A stretch of 64,000 nucleotides of DNA from Euborellia annulipes (Eukaryota; Arthropoda; Insecta; Dermaptera; Anisolabididae): positions 1 to 64,000 of the forward strand of contig JAKCPI010004372.1 of NCBI GenBank assembly GCA_023213315.1. The letters run 5' to 3'. Below the pieces are notes generated by a model. It saw only the letters and a program-made list of their open reading frames with translations, was not told the DNA's origin and did no database searches. Both the position numbers and the translations under genes were made by a program. Of this stretch, positions 32,175-43,654 are shown piece by piece. How positions within the stretch are numbered: position 1 is the first letter of the stretch; each line of letters begins with the position of its first letter.

Positions 32175-34125
32175 AATCAAGAATTTTAAAATAAAAATTT
32201 CGGGGGTGGGGCAATTGCACAATAAATCTTTAAACTTTTAAACCCCTTGATAGATATTCATTCAAGAATTTTAAATCCAAAAAAGCATGGTAATATTTAA
32301 AGAAATAGAAGAATTAAAAATTTCGGGGGGTGGGGCAATTACACAAAAAGTCTTTAAACTTTCAAACCCCTTGATAGATATTCATTCAAGAATTTTAAAT
32401 CCAAAAAAGCATGTTAATATTTGAAGAAACAGAACAATTAAAAATTTCGGGAGGTGGGGGGGCAATTACACAAAAAATATTTAAACTTTTAAACCCCTTG
32501 ATAGATATTCATTGAAGAATTTTAAATCCAAAAAAGCATGTTAATATTTGAAGAAACAGAAGAATTAAAAATTTCGGGGGGGGGGGGCAATTACACAAAA
32601 AATCTTTCAACTTTTAAACCCCTTGATAGATATTCATTCAAGAATTTTAAATCCAAAAAAGCATGTTAATATTTGAAGAAATAGAAGAATTAAAAATTTC
32701 GGGGGGGGGGGGCAATTACACAAAAAATATTTAAACTTTTAAATCCCTTGATAGATATTCATTCAAGAATTTTAAATCCAAAAAGCATGTTAATGATTGA
32801 AGAATTTTAAATCAAAAAAAGCATGTTAATATTTGAAGAAATAGAAGAATTAAAAATTTCGGGGGGGGGGGGCAATTACACAAAAAATATTTAAACTTTT
32901 AAATCCCTTGATAGATATTCATTGAAGAATTTTAAATCCAAAAAAGCATGTTAATATTTGAAGAAACAGAAGAATTAAAAATTTCGGGGGGGGGGGGGGG
33001 GCAATTACACAAAAAATATTTAAACTTTTAAATCCCTTGATAGATATTCATTCAAGAATTTTAAATCCAAAAAAGCATGTTAATATTTGAAGAAATAGAA
33101 GAATTAAAAATTTCGGGGGGGGGGGGGGCAATTACACAAAAAATATTTAAACTTTTAAATCCCTTGATAGATATTCATTGAAGAATTTTAAATCCAAAAA
33201 AGCATGTTAATATTTGAAGAAATAGAAGAATTAAAAATTTCGGGGGGGGGGGGGGCAATTACACAAAAAATATTTAAACTTTTAAATCCCTTGATAGATA
33301 TTCATTCAAGAATTTTAAATCCAAAAAAGCATGTTAATATTTGAAGAAATAGAAGAATTAAAAATTTCGGGGGGGGGGGGCAATTACACAAAAAATATTT
33401 AAACTTTTAAATCCCTTGATAGATATTCATTGAAGAATTTTAAATCCAAAAAAGCATGTTAATATTTGAAGAAATAGAAGAATTAAAAATTTCGGGGGGG
33501 GGGGCAATTACACAAAAAATATTTAAACTTTTAAATCCCTTGATAGATATTCATTGAAGAATTTTAAATCCAAAAAAGCATGTTAATATTTGAAGAAATA
33601 GAAGAATTAAAAATTTCGGGGGGGGGCAATTACACAAAAAATATTTAAACTTTTAAATCCCTTGATAGATATTCATTGAAGAATTTTAAATCCAAAAAAG
33701 CATGTTAATATTTGAAGAAATAGAAGAATTAAAAATTTCGGGGGGGGGGGCAATTACACAAAAAATATTTAAACTTTTAAATCCCTTGATAGATATTCAT
33801 TCAAGAATTTTAAATCCAAAAAGCATGTTAATATTTGAAGAAATAGAAGAATTAAAAATTTCGGGGGGGGGGGCAATTACACAAAAAATATTTAAACTTT
33901 TAAATCCCTTGATAGATATTCATTCAAGAATTTTAAATCCAAAAAAGCATGTTAATATTTGAAGAAATAGAAGAATTAAAAATTTCGGGGGGGGGGGGCA
34001 ATTACACAAAAAATCTTTAAACTTTTAAATCCCTTGATAGATATTCATTCAAGAATTTTAAATCCAAAAAGCATGTTTATATTTGAAGATATAGAAGAAT
34101 TAAAAAATTTGGGGGGGGGGTGGGC
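32175..34125. repeat. Minisatellite, about 124-bp unit with poly-G tract
   Basis: About 16 units. Each has AAAATTTCG, then 5-16 G, then GCAATTACACAAAAAATATT, AACTTTTAAATCCCTTGATA, GATATTCATT and AAAAAAGCATGTTAATATTT. Most length change is in the G tract, the longest being 16 G at 32986-33001. Two variants (ATTCAAG and ATTGAAG) alternate over the middle units, so part of the array grew as dimers. A 35-base duplication occurs near 32790. Short frames inside the array are not genes. Confidence 0.95.
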
Positions 34126-34496
34126 TGCCGAATTTAAAAAAACTCTGAAACAACGAATTTAGATTCTTATCAAGGGAAGGCTTTAGGGAAGAAACCAAAT
34201 TGATATCTCTCCTGGTTAAAAAAAAAAATTTGAATTTGCCTCTCCGGCTCCGCCCTCTCTGTATTTCGCCAATCAGCGCTATCCCTGAGGCCTGATTGGT
34301 TGTTTCACACATCGGACACGGTCTTAAGGCAATTATTATATAGTATGATATACTATATATGAATATAGTATATATATATGTACTGTATAACTTATATAAT
34401 ATCGAGAGTATTGCGATCTTGTATTTTGATGGAATATAAACATTTTGAAGCCCGCTAAATTCAAAATAGTAAATAGCCTAGTCTGTTTCCCGTAAA

Positions 34497-34619
34497 ATGG
34501 TGTGTATGTCTGGTTATAATAAAACAGGAAGGAAATGTGCTACGAAGTTAAATCAAGAGTCGCGGGAGCGACTCGTCGCCGAGCATGTGAAAAGCAAAAG
34601 AAAGCAAAGAAACTCTTAA
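34497..34619 (+). pseudogene. Possible coding remnant just outside the piggyBac copy
   Basis: A 40-codon frame with balanced codon use and several CpGs sits in otherwise AT-rich DNA. It begins MVCMSGYNKTGRKCATK and ends with a basic stretch KSKRKQRNS before a stop. The same frame stays open for about 28 more codons (to about 34708) with GPLHLDGRVVPRLYYQ. I do not recognise a family. It could be an old transposon or a retro-copied gene piece. It ends at the piggyBac insertion point. Confidence 0.25.
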
Positions 34620-35165
34620 TACTACCATTTAGTTGATATTGCAATAGATGTCAATGGCCCATTGCATTTAGATGGACGAGTCGTCCCTAGACTATATTAT
34701 CAAGAATGATTTTAACCCTAGAACGCAAAACCAGGGCCTTTCAGGCCCGGTCACTCCGTTTTTTCTCAATAACTCTCAGAAAAAGCTTCTTATAAATTTC
34801 AAGTTTTTAATATTCCTCCATTTATTCATTACAAATATATTTTTTAAGGTTTTTCAAAAAAAAAATTTTCTGTCACCTTATTTTCTTCGAACCACTTTAC
34901 AAACACAAAGTCACAAAAGGAGGGCCTCCCATTTGCCAGGGGTTTCTGAATTATTTAAACCACTTTAAATGACAATCTATTATGTATTATGTATTTAAAT
35001 ATTTGAAATTGTCATGTTCTTTTTTTAAATAATAAAATAAGTATTCGACTTTTTATATCAATTTGAAAAAATCAAGAAAACTGTCAGTTTCATTTTGACT
35101 TTCGGATCTCAAAGCTTCTCTATATTTTTGAGATTAAATCTTCTGATAACATTCAAGTTTGCTTT

Positions 35166-35346
35166 TACTTTCTCTTAATTATATATGTAATTATATTGAA
35201 AGTATTATATTCATATGAAAAATTCAATGTCGAGATTTTGATGAGGATTCCAACGTTTTGAGGTCCTGAGTCCAAAAAAGTTTTTGCAACATGGTCTGTT
35301 TGTGAACAAAATATCTAAAGAATGAAAAGAGCTAGGAGATTGAAAT
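35166..35346 (-). mobile_element. Family A fragment, reversed, inside piggyBac
   Basis: TTACTTTCTCTTAATTATAT, GTCGAGATTTTGATG, CGTTTTGAGGTCCTGAGTCC and CAACATGGTCTGTTTGTG. Confidence 0.7.
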
Positions 35347-35389
35347 GAATCGAAGATAAAGACAGTATTCTTGAAAAAAAAAAAAAATA

Positions 35390-35664
35390 AAATAAAGAAT
35401 ACAGAATAGAGGATCACATTAGTGAAGAAAATAATGAAAATTCAAGCAATGAAGATATTGATCAAAAAAAAAAAAATATTTATATTCTTTACGAAAATTT
35501 ACCTGACTCTTAATTCCTGTTTCAATACTCAGAATACTCGATGTTTTATTGGAAAAGATACCTTTGGAAAGATAAAAAATGTATTCCAGCTGAATTTTTA
35601 CCTATTAGAAGGAAAAACCACTTTTCGATTTACTCTCAGAATTTGCGCTTGTCTCGTATGTGCC
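35390..35664 (+). pseudogene. Possible N-terminal piece of piggyBac transposase
   Basis: One frame gives an acidic stretch, EENNENSSNEDID, typical of the variable N-terminus of these transposases. Another frame gives CFIGKDTFGK and, one frame over, WKDKKCIPAEF; a GKD..KW-like block is common shortly after the N-terminus. Frameshifts separate these. The assignment depends on the enclosing TTAA element and the clear C-terminal remnant downstream. Continued sequence to 39.9 kb may hold more scraps that I could not align by eye. Confidence 0.4.
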
Positions 35665-36004
35665 TAAAAAAAAGAAGTCTATTTACTCTCATCGAGTAAA
35701 GGAGAGGAGCCGGGACATTGGGACAGTACAAATAAAATTAGCTGTGTATAGTTTGGCTTTCAATATTTTTGAGCATTTAATGTTATGTTGTTGACACTGA
35801 TTAATGCACTATCTTATTAACATAGGCTTGGCACTCATTCACCAATAGATGAATTAGATTTTTGCAATTTTCCAAAAAATCCAAATTGTCCCAATGTGCC
35901 CTCTTGGGTGAGGTAGATTTGGACAGTGAAGAGGCAGATGTGGACAAAAACCATTTGTTTTGTTCTGAAAAAATAATTTGGTGAATAGGTGACACAATCT
36001 AACA

Positions 36005-36170
36005 CAGTGGTTCCAACCTTTTTTGGCCCATCGCCCTTTTCTGGAGGCTTAACTAACACCTATCGCCCCCCTTTTCATTTTTCATTGTATGCCAGAATTT
36101 TAAACCTAAAGTGTAAATAATAATGCAGTTTTATTATTTTAAACAATTTTGTTACCGTAGATATCGAAAG
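36005..36170 (+). mobile_element. hAT (Charlie-like) end fragment
   Basis: CAGTGGTTCCAACCTTTTTT is close to the well-known hAT/Charlie terminal sequence. The opposite end is not seen, so only a fragment is claimed. Confidence 0.5.
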
Positions 36171-38460
36171 TATCGTAGCCAGGATTTTTCGGGCTTAGGG
36201 GGCCCAAAAAGTTTTATGAACCCCCCCCCCCCTCTCCAAGAAACTTCAAAGTGGAGAAATTTTGACGTGACAACGTCTTACAAATCATGTTAGAGGGGCA
36301 TGCACGAAAAAGTTTATCAGCTTGAATAACTCCTCTGTCTTAAGAGGTATAATTATGGGGAATATACGGTTAGAAAGAATGAGTTTTCAGCTAAAGATTT
36401 CACCATTTATTTTTTTCCTATCATTTAATTTTACCGCGCTGCGGTAAATTCCTAATTTGAAAGTTTAAACCCCTGTAGATTCCGAACGGCTAATCAGATC
36501 AGACTAAATGGGATGTCATTTGGTGCAGAAAGGAAACCTCTAATAGAATAAATAAAAAAATCCCGAGTAATTAACTCCAAAATTGGTTTTTTTCTCGAAA
36601 AACCTCATTTTTTAGGCAAAAAAATATCGAAAAATAGCCCTACTTGTGCAACGCATAGCGACTTGACCATAAAAGCTACATAAAATCTAAATATAGTTTT
36701 AGAAAGAGTGGTTCAATACCCCGGGGTGTTTTTTTCTTTTTTTTGATATGACGTCATTTTACCGCATGAGAGCACTCAGCGGGATTTCGTTTTTCGAAAA
36801 TTTAAACCCCTATAGATTCCGAACGGCTAATCAGATCTGACTAAATGAGATGTCATTTGGTGCAGAAAGATAACCTCTAATAGAATAAATAAAAAAATCC
36901 CGAGTAATTAACTCCAAAATTGGTTTTTTCCTCGAAAAACCTCATTTTTTAGGCAAAAAAATATCGAAAAATAGCCCTACTTGTGCAACGCATAGCGACT
37001 TGACCATAAAAGCTACATAAAATCTAAATATAGTTTTAGAAAGAGTGGTTCAATACCCCGGGGTGTTTTTTTCTTTTTTTGATATGACGTCATTTTACCG
37101 CATGAGAGCACTCAGCGGGATTTCGTTTTTCGAAAATTTAAACCCCTATAGATTCCGAACGGCTAATCAGATCTGACTAAATGAGATGTCATTTGGTGCA
37201 GAAAGATAACCTCTAATAGAATAAATAAAAAAATCCCGAGTAATTAACTCCAAAATTGGTTTTTTCTCGAAAAACCTCATTTTTTAGGCAAAAAAATATC
37301 GAAAAATAGCCCTACTTGTGCAACGCATAGCGACTTGACCATAAAAGCTACATAAAATCTAAATATAGTTTTAGAAAGAGTGGTTCAATACCCCGGGGTG
37401 TTTTTTTCTTTTTTTTTGATATGACGTCATTTTACCGCATGAGAGCACTCAGCGGGATTTCGTTTTTCGAAAATTTAAACCCCTATAGATTCCGAACGGC
37501 TAATCAGATCTGACTAAATGAGATGTCATTTGGTGCAGAAAGATAACCTCTAATAGAATAAATAAAAAAATCCCGAGTAATTAACTCCAAAATTGGTTTT
37601 TTTCTCGAAAAACCTCATTTTTTAGGCAAAAAAATATCGAAAAATAGCCCTATTTGTGCAACGCCTAGCTACTTGACCATAAAAGCTACATTAAATCTAA
37701 ATATAGTTTTAGAAAGAGTGGTTCAATGCCCAGGGGTAGTTTTTTCTTTTTTTTGATATGACGTCATTTTACCGCATGAGAGCACTCAGCGGGATTTCGT
37801 TTTTCGAAAATTTAAACCCCTGTAGATTCCGAACGGCTAATCCGATCTGACTAAATGAGATGTCATTTGGTGCAGAAAAAAATCCTCTAATAGAATAAAT
37901 AAAAAAATCCCGAGTAATTAACGCTAAAATTAGTTTTTTTTCTCGAAAAACCTCATTTTTTAAGCATAAGTCGCCCTTAATGGATTAAAAAAAAGCCACA
38001 CCTGTCATATATTGTTTCAATGAAAATGTTTGAACATGTTTATTTATGAAAACAAACTACTAGTAAAAAAACAAAAAACAATACTTTCTCTTTTTATATT
38101 TCAATATAGGCAAGAGAAAAAAAATTTTTGAAGTCAAGCAAAAGACGTTGTCACGTTAAAAAGCCACCGGCTGTGTAGAAGACACAGCCAACACCTAATT
38201 TTTTTTAGATAATATAATAATTATAAATAAAAAACAAATAAAAAAAAATTTTTTTTTCTTGAAATAAAAAATAATTTTAATACAAAATTCGTAAATATTA
38301 GAGATTTTTTCAATTATTTATAAGTTTTTTTGTTAGATTTTAGAATTTATGAGAGTTAATAAAATAATTATTTAAAAAAAAAAATCATTAGGGAAAACAA
38401 TAGGTATTTTTTTGTTTTGGAAAAGGCTTTGGGGGGGGGGCCCCCTGAATACGCCACTGG
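36171..38460. mobile_element. Element V enclosing the 337-bp tandem array
   Basis: Left CGTAGCCAGGATTTTTCGGG and right CCCCCTGAATACGCCACTGG look like diverged inverted ends of a DNA element. Further in, GACGTGACAACGTCTT (36267) is inverted at about 38143-38157. The array sits between. No duplication was confirmed. Confidence 0.5.
36330..37975. repeat. Satellite array, 337-bp unit
   Basis: TTTAAACCCC recurs at 36464, 36801, 37138, 37474 and 37811, a period of 336-337. Units hold CCGAACGGCTAATCAGATC, TTTGGTGCAGAAAGATAACC, TCCCGAGTAATTAACTCC, ATAGCGACTTGACC and TATGACGTCATTTTACCGC. The central units are almost identical; the first and last are more diverged, so growth was by internal unequal exchange. 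A single-copy relative lies at 345-500. Confidence 0.95.
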
Positions 38461-38680
38461 TTGATATATAAAAATAGCCAACGCAGTTTTATCTGTTCAC
38501 TCTTAACTGTTGTAGTAATTGTACAGTAGCACCAAAAACACATGATTTGAAATTTTGTCGCTTAGGTGGTTTCTGAAATAAACGATTCACTTAAAAAAAG
38601 AGAAAAAAAAAATACAAATTAAAATCAATTAGTAAGATTACAATATCAATCAATATATCAGGTCAGATATATTCCACAAT
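38461..38680. other. Unassigned DNA inside the piggyBac copy
   Basis: No recognised element; it separates V and U. Confidence 0.35.
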
Positions 38681-39485
38681 CAGGACCGCAGACAGGGGGA
38701 AGCAAGGGGGGGGGGGGCTATATCCCCGGGCCCGGGCCCATTGCGCTCCCACCTTAAAATTCTAATAAAAAATAATTTTCATGGTTAAAATTTCAATTAT
38801 AAAAAAAAAAATCATTTTCTTGAATTTTTTTTTCCTCAGGGGGCCCGGACCTTTTAATCTCAAATCAATCTTTTTCACGACTCAGGATAGCTAATAAAAA
38901 TATAATAAAAAAAAACTTTTTAAAAAAATGCTTTTATTTAAATCGAACTAAAAAGCGATAAATAATTTAATTCAATTGTTCTTGTTAAAATTGTTGAATA
39001 TTTATAACTTAAAATAAAAGCGTGGGGCGCTTCGAAGTTATTCCGAGGCTATAGACAATTTCTTAAGCTATTAATGAGCGCCCCACGCTTTTATTTTAAG
39101 TTATAAATATTCAACAATTTTAACAAGAACAATTAAATTATTTATTTCTTTTTAGTTCGATTTAAATAAAAGCATTTTTTTTAAAAAGTTTTTTTTTTTA
39201 TATTTTTATTTTAAACTTTTTAGTCTTTTTTTATTATTATAGAGTATTAAGGAAGCGCGAGGCATCAAATAAAGTACCACATTAGTTTGGTATATTTTGG
39301 TAAAACCCAACTGCTGATTAGCTTCATAAAAAATGACCCTTAAATATCAAATTTCCCACCTCTAGCTCATCAGAAAGTCTTTTGAAATTAGATTAATACG
39401 CGAGAGGTTTCAAATAAAGTACCACATTAGTTTGGTATATTTTGGTAAGTAGCCCCGGGGCCCGTCAAGTCTGTCTGCGGCCCTG
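38681..39485. mobile_element. hAT-like element U with nested fold-back F
   Basis: Ends CAGGACCGCAGACAG and CTGTCTGCGGCCCTG are inverted with one mismatch. TCCACAAT (38673-38680) and TCCACCAT (39486-39493) form an 8-bp duplication with one mismatch. The interior has GGGCCCGGGCCC near the left end and a 47-bp direct repeat (CAAATAAAGTACCACATTAG at 39266 and 39411). Confidence 0.8.
38890..39215. mobile_element. Fold-back element F, copy 2
   Basis: Near-perfect palindrome. Arms contain ATGCTTTTATTTAAATCGAA, AATTGTTCTTGTTAAAATTG, TTGAATATTTATAACTTAAA and ATAAAAGCGTGGGGCGC. The centre is at about 39050 with a loop holding CTATAGACAATTTCTTAAGC. Nested in U. Confidence 0.9.
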
Positions 39486-39992
39486 TCCACCATATAATAT
39501 ATTAAATGTTATATATAATTTCTTATTTATTAGTGTCCACATGTGCCTCTCGCTAGATGTCCCAATCTACCTCAATCATGTTTATAAACAAAATGAGGCT
39601 ATACAAATAGCTAAAATAAACAATTACATCTGCATATACCGACATAGTAAGAATAAACAAGTCCACTTGCCTCTAATATTTCAACTGTCTTAATTCAAAC
39701 GTTCATATGGAAAATAATCGACCTCAAACGATTTCCGATTTTTTTACAACGCAGGACAAATATGATGTAGCAACGTGTAACTAGCTATGGCGTAGCTTGA
39801 CGCTGTTAAAATTTTTCTATAATAAAATGGGTACTTAATGCACCCTAATGGTCAAAGAGTACAATCTAACTTTACATTTAGTAGCGCTAAAATTCGAATG
39901 TCCCAATGTGCCTCGTGTCCCAATGTCCCCCCCCCTCTCCCCTATACATCAGTCAGACAATATTGGTATTGTTTTATGAAAATGCCCAAAAA

Positions 39993-40490
39993 CCAGAAAT
40001 TATTATTTATTATAACCAACCGAAAGGAGCAGTAGATATTTTGGATAAAATGACAGACACTCATACGGTAGTATAGCCTAGCTGCAAAAGGAAAACAAAT
40101 CATTGGCTGTTGGCCCTTTTTGAAAACTTTATTGGGGTATGTGCAATTGCATCAATGATCATTTATTTTAATTTAAAACACAAATCTCATGTTAATTTCC
40201 AAAAAAAAAGCTTCGAAGAAAATTATTTGCTGAATTGAGCGTGGAATTGATTTGCTATCACATAAAAAATAAGATCGATACAAGGACTACAGAAATCAAT
40301 TAGAAGGGTAATTGAGGAAGTACCCCCCTCAATGTCAAAATAAAATTTTGATCTTAAAAAACCTACAAAAAGAAGATGTTATTTGTGTCCAACTTAAATA
40401 AACAGAAAACAAAAATAACAAGTCTGCTGTAAAATAAATATTTGAAATGGTCATTGTACTAAAAAAATTATATGTAAAATATGTTTTTAA
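39993..40490 (+). pseudogene. piggyBac transposase C-terminal remnant
   Basis: One frame reads PEIIIYYNQPKGAVDILDKM, the conserved YN..KGGVD..D.M block of piggyBac transposases. It continues with CKRKTNHWLLALFENF, matching the downstream W...LF.N motif. Further along the same frame gives RRCYLCPT, CCKI and CTKKIICKICF, i.e. the cysteine-rich C-terminal domain (RCYLC...C..C...C). The frame is broken by at least six in-frame stops but no obvious frameshift, so it is dead. In living relatives this protein cuts and pastes at TTAA using a DDD active site, which is not visible here. The enclosing TTAA termini fit this assignment. Confidence 0.85.
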
Positions 40491-40683
40491 AATAAAAACT
40501 TTAAAATTATGAATAAAATATTGATTAGTTATATATTTTTATAAATTTTAAAATAAATTAATGAACAAAAATTAATATAATTATTCAAAAAATGTGTTGA
40601 AAAACCCATTAAACATATAGTGGGCCTGAGAGCCCCTCCTTGTGACTTTCCGTTTCCAAAAAGCTTGTGCGTTCTAGGGTTAA

Positions 40684-41300
40684 ATCCTTAATAAAAGATA
40701 GGGACGTGAAAAAAATTTTTTTGAGAAACTTTTCTCTTTCTGGGCGAATATCTCAAAAAGTTTTTAAGATATCGGAGCCAAATTTTTTTATATTAAACTA
40801 GAATAAATAAGGATTATTTTGAGCACAAATTCAAAAAAAAATTCCAGTGCCAAAAAGAATGGCAGAGGCTCAAAGTTGAGATTTTGCCGATTTCGGAAGG
40901 TCAAAAGTTAGTCTCTTATTTTTCCTTTTTTTTTTTCTTTTTTTTCTTCTTTTTTTTTTTTCATTCTTTTCTTCAATTTTCAAATTTTTAGACAAAGCTA
41001 CAGGTTTCCCTGCTGGACCGATTTGGATGAAATTTAAAATACAAATAGATACTATCAAAAACCCGATACCTTTGATGTAAAATTTCATTTTGGATCAAAA
41101 GTGACTTTTTGAGAGGTATTCAAAATTTCAAATTTGTCCTATCTTTAACATGGCGAAAAGACAATTTTGACTATTTTGCTCCCTGATGACGTCATCTAGG
41201 AACATATATATTAATATTAGTAATTTTCATCCCTAATGGAATAACAATTTTTAGGATAAATCCATTCAGATAGAAATACAATAGATTAACGTGATAAGAA
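40684..41300. other. Unassigned repeat-like DNA
   Basis: Contains a long T-rich/CT stretch near 40920-40970 and a GATGACGTCATC palindrome at about 41192. It probably belongs to an old element, but none was recognised. Confidence 0.4.
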
Positions 41301-41306
41301 GAAGTG

Positions 41307-43186
41307 CTACCAACATAACAAAAATAAAAAACCTAAAATTTTATAAAATTTGGTGAACATCCTATGTTTATCGTTTTGAATGGATACTAAACGATGTATT
41401 TACATTCTACCAACATAACAAAAATAAAAATCCTAAAATTTTATAAAATTTGGTGAAATCCTATGTTTATCGTTTTGAATGGATACCAAACGATGTATTT
41501 ACATTCTACCAACATAACAAAAATAAAAAACCTAAAATTTTATAAAATTTGGTGAAATCCTATGTTTATCGTTTTGAATGGATACTAAACGATGTATTTA
41601 CATTCTACCAACATAACAAAAATAAAAATCCTAAAATTTTATAAAATTTGGTGAAATCCTATGTTTATCGTTTTGAATGGATACCAAACGATGTATTTAC
41701 ATTCTACCAACATAACAAAAATAAAAAACCTAAAATTTTATAAAATTTGGTGAAATCCTATGTTTATCGTTTTGAATGGATACTAAACGATGTATTTACA
41801 TTCTACCAACATAACAAAAATAAAAATCCTAAAATTTTATAAAATTTGGTGAAATCCTATGTTTATCGTTTTGAATGGATACCAAACGATGTATTTACAT
41901 TCTACCAACATAACAAAAATAAAAAACCTAAAATTTTATAAAATTTGGTGAAATCCTATGTTTATCGTTTTGAATGGATACCAAACGATGTATTTACATT
42001 CTACCAACATAACAAAAATAAAAAACCTAAAATTTTATAAAATTTGGGGAAATCCTATGTTTATCGTTTTGAATGGATACCAAACGATGTATTTACATTC
42101 TACCAACATAACAAAAATAAAAAACCTAAAATTTTATAAAATTTGGGGAAATCCTATGTTTATCGTTTTGAATTAATACCAAATGATGTATTTACATTCT
42201 ACCAACATAACAAAAATAAAAATCCTAAAATTTTATAAAATTTGGTGAAATCCTATGTTTATCGTTTTGAATTAATACCAAACGATGTATTTACATTCTA
42301 CCAACATAACAAAAATAAAAAACCTAAAATTTTATAAAATTTGGTGAAATCCTATGTTTATCGTTTTGAATGGATACCAAACGATGTATTTACATTCTAC
42401 CAACATAACAAAAATAAAAAACCTAAAATTTTATAAAATTTAGGGAAATCCTATGTTTATCGTTTTGAATAGATACCAAACGATGTATTTACATCCTACT
42501 AACATAACAAAAATAAAAAACCTAAAATTTTATAAAATTTGGTGAAATCCTATGTTTATCGTTTTGAATAGATACCAAACGATGTATTTACATCCTACTA
42601 ACATAACAAAAATAAAAAACCTAAAATTTTATAAAATTTGGTGAAATCCTATGTTTATCGTTTTGAATGGATACCAAACGATGTATTTACATTCTACCAA
42701 CATAACAAAAATAAAAAACCTAAAATTTTATAAAATTTGGTGAAATCCTATGTTTATCGTTTTGAATGGATACCAAACGATGTATTTACATTCTACCAAC
42801 ATAACAAAAATAAAAAACCTAAAATTTTATAAAATTTGGGGAAATCCTATGTTTATCGTTTTGAATAGATACCAAACGATGTATTTACATCCTACTAACA
42901 TAACAAAAATAAAAAACCTAAAATTTTATAAAATTTGGTGAAATCCTATGTTTATCGTTTTGAATAGATACCAAACGATGTATTTACATCCTACTAACAT
43001 AACAAAAATAAAAAACCTAAAATTTTATAAAATTTGGAGAAATCCTATGTTTATCGTTTTGAATAGATACCAAACGATGTATTTACATTTTACCAACATA
43101 ACAAAAATAAAAAACCTAAAATTTTATAAAATTTGGTGAAATCCTATGTTTATCGTTTTGAATTAATACCAAATGATGTATTTATT
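41307..43186. repeat. Satellite array, 99-bp unit, 19 copies
   Basis: CTATGTTTATCGTTTTGAAT recurs every 99 bp from about 41359 to 43145. In the first half, units alternate between ATACTAAACG with AAAAATCC and ATACCAAACG with AAAAAACC, so the higher-order unit is 198 bp. In the second half CATCCTACTAAC variants also recur in a pattern. Because 99 is a multiple of 3, several long frames with MFIVLNGYQTMYLHSTNITK repeats appear; they look like by-products. Confidence 0.97.
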
Positions 43187-43293
43187 TTTTACTGTTTGGA
43201 ATGCATATTAAAATATCTATTCATGGGATAACTTAATATTTAATAAACAAAAATTATTAAATAATATTTAAATGCAATATTTCACAAAAAGAA

Positions 43294-43585
43294 GTGAAAT
43301 CTCAGCCAAAAACATCGGAGATGCAAAAAGGGGCGCCTCGCATTATTTTTGCCCAGCGTCGAGGTGAAATCAAAAAAATGCGCCTCGCTTTTCTGATTTA
43401 TATAAAAGCGAGGATATATGAAACAAATAAAATTCTGTAGGGGTTTTATTTAAGTGAAAATATTTCCTCGCTTTTATATAAATCAGAAAAGCGAGGCGCA
43501 TTTTTTTGATTTCACCTCGACGCTGGGCAAAAATAATGCGAGGCGCCCCTTTTGCATCTCCGATGTTTTTGGTTGAGATTTTATA
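43294..43585. mobile_element. Long near-perfect palindrome O
   Basis: Arms of about 121 bp (43294-43414 and 43465-43585) with about 2 differences. They contain AAACATCGGAGATGC, GGGGCGCCTCGCATTATTTT, GCCCAGCGTCGAGGTGAAAT and AAAAGCGAGG. The spacer is about 50 bases. The GC-rich arms are unlike their surroundings. It lies 100 bases from the satellite. Confidence 0.9.
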
Positions 43586-43654
43586 TTTAAGTACCTCTCT
43601 GACAAACAGAAATTGACTTTTATATAAAATCAGTTTAAGAATACTAGTAGTTAC

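Larger units (their letters stand above)
34712..40683 (+). mobile_element. Decayed piggyBac transposon with many nested insertions
   Basis: TTAA at both ends (34712-34715, 40680-40683). Inside them CCCTAGAACGCA at the left and TGCGTTCTAGGG at the right are perfect inverted copies. The CCCTAG start and TTAA target are hallmarks of piggyBac. Subterminal GTCACAAAAGGAGGGCCT at the left has its inverted match near 40625-40650. A transposase C-terminal remnant lies at 39993-40490, and a possible N-terminal piece near 35390-35660. The about 6-kb span is inflated by later insertions: family A fragment, hAT-like pieces, the 337-bp array, element U and fold-back F. Confidence 0.85.

Noticed and set aside
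32175..34125. CRISPR-like array of repeats and spacers
   Set aside because: The whole 124-bp unit is repeated, not short repeats with unique spacers; it is a minisatellite in an animal genome.
40910..40975. Basic/low-complexity protein on the minus strand
   Set aside because: It is the translation of a T-rich microsatellite-like run.
41958..43139. Repetitive protein frames (MFIVLNGYQTMYLHSTN...)
   Set aside because: They follow from a 99-bp satellite whose period is a multiple of three; stop-free runs end wherever a unit variant brings a stop.
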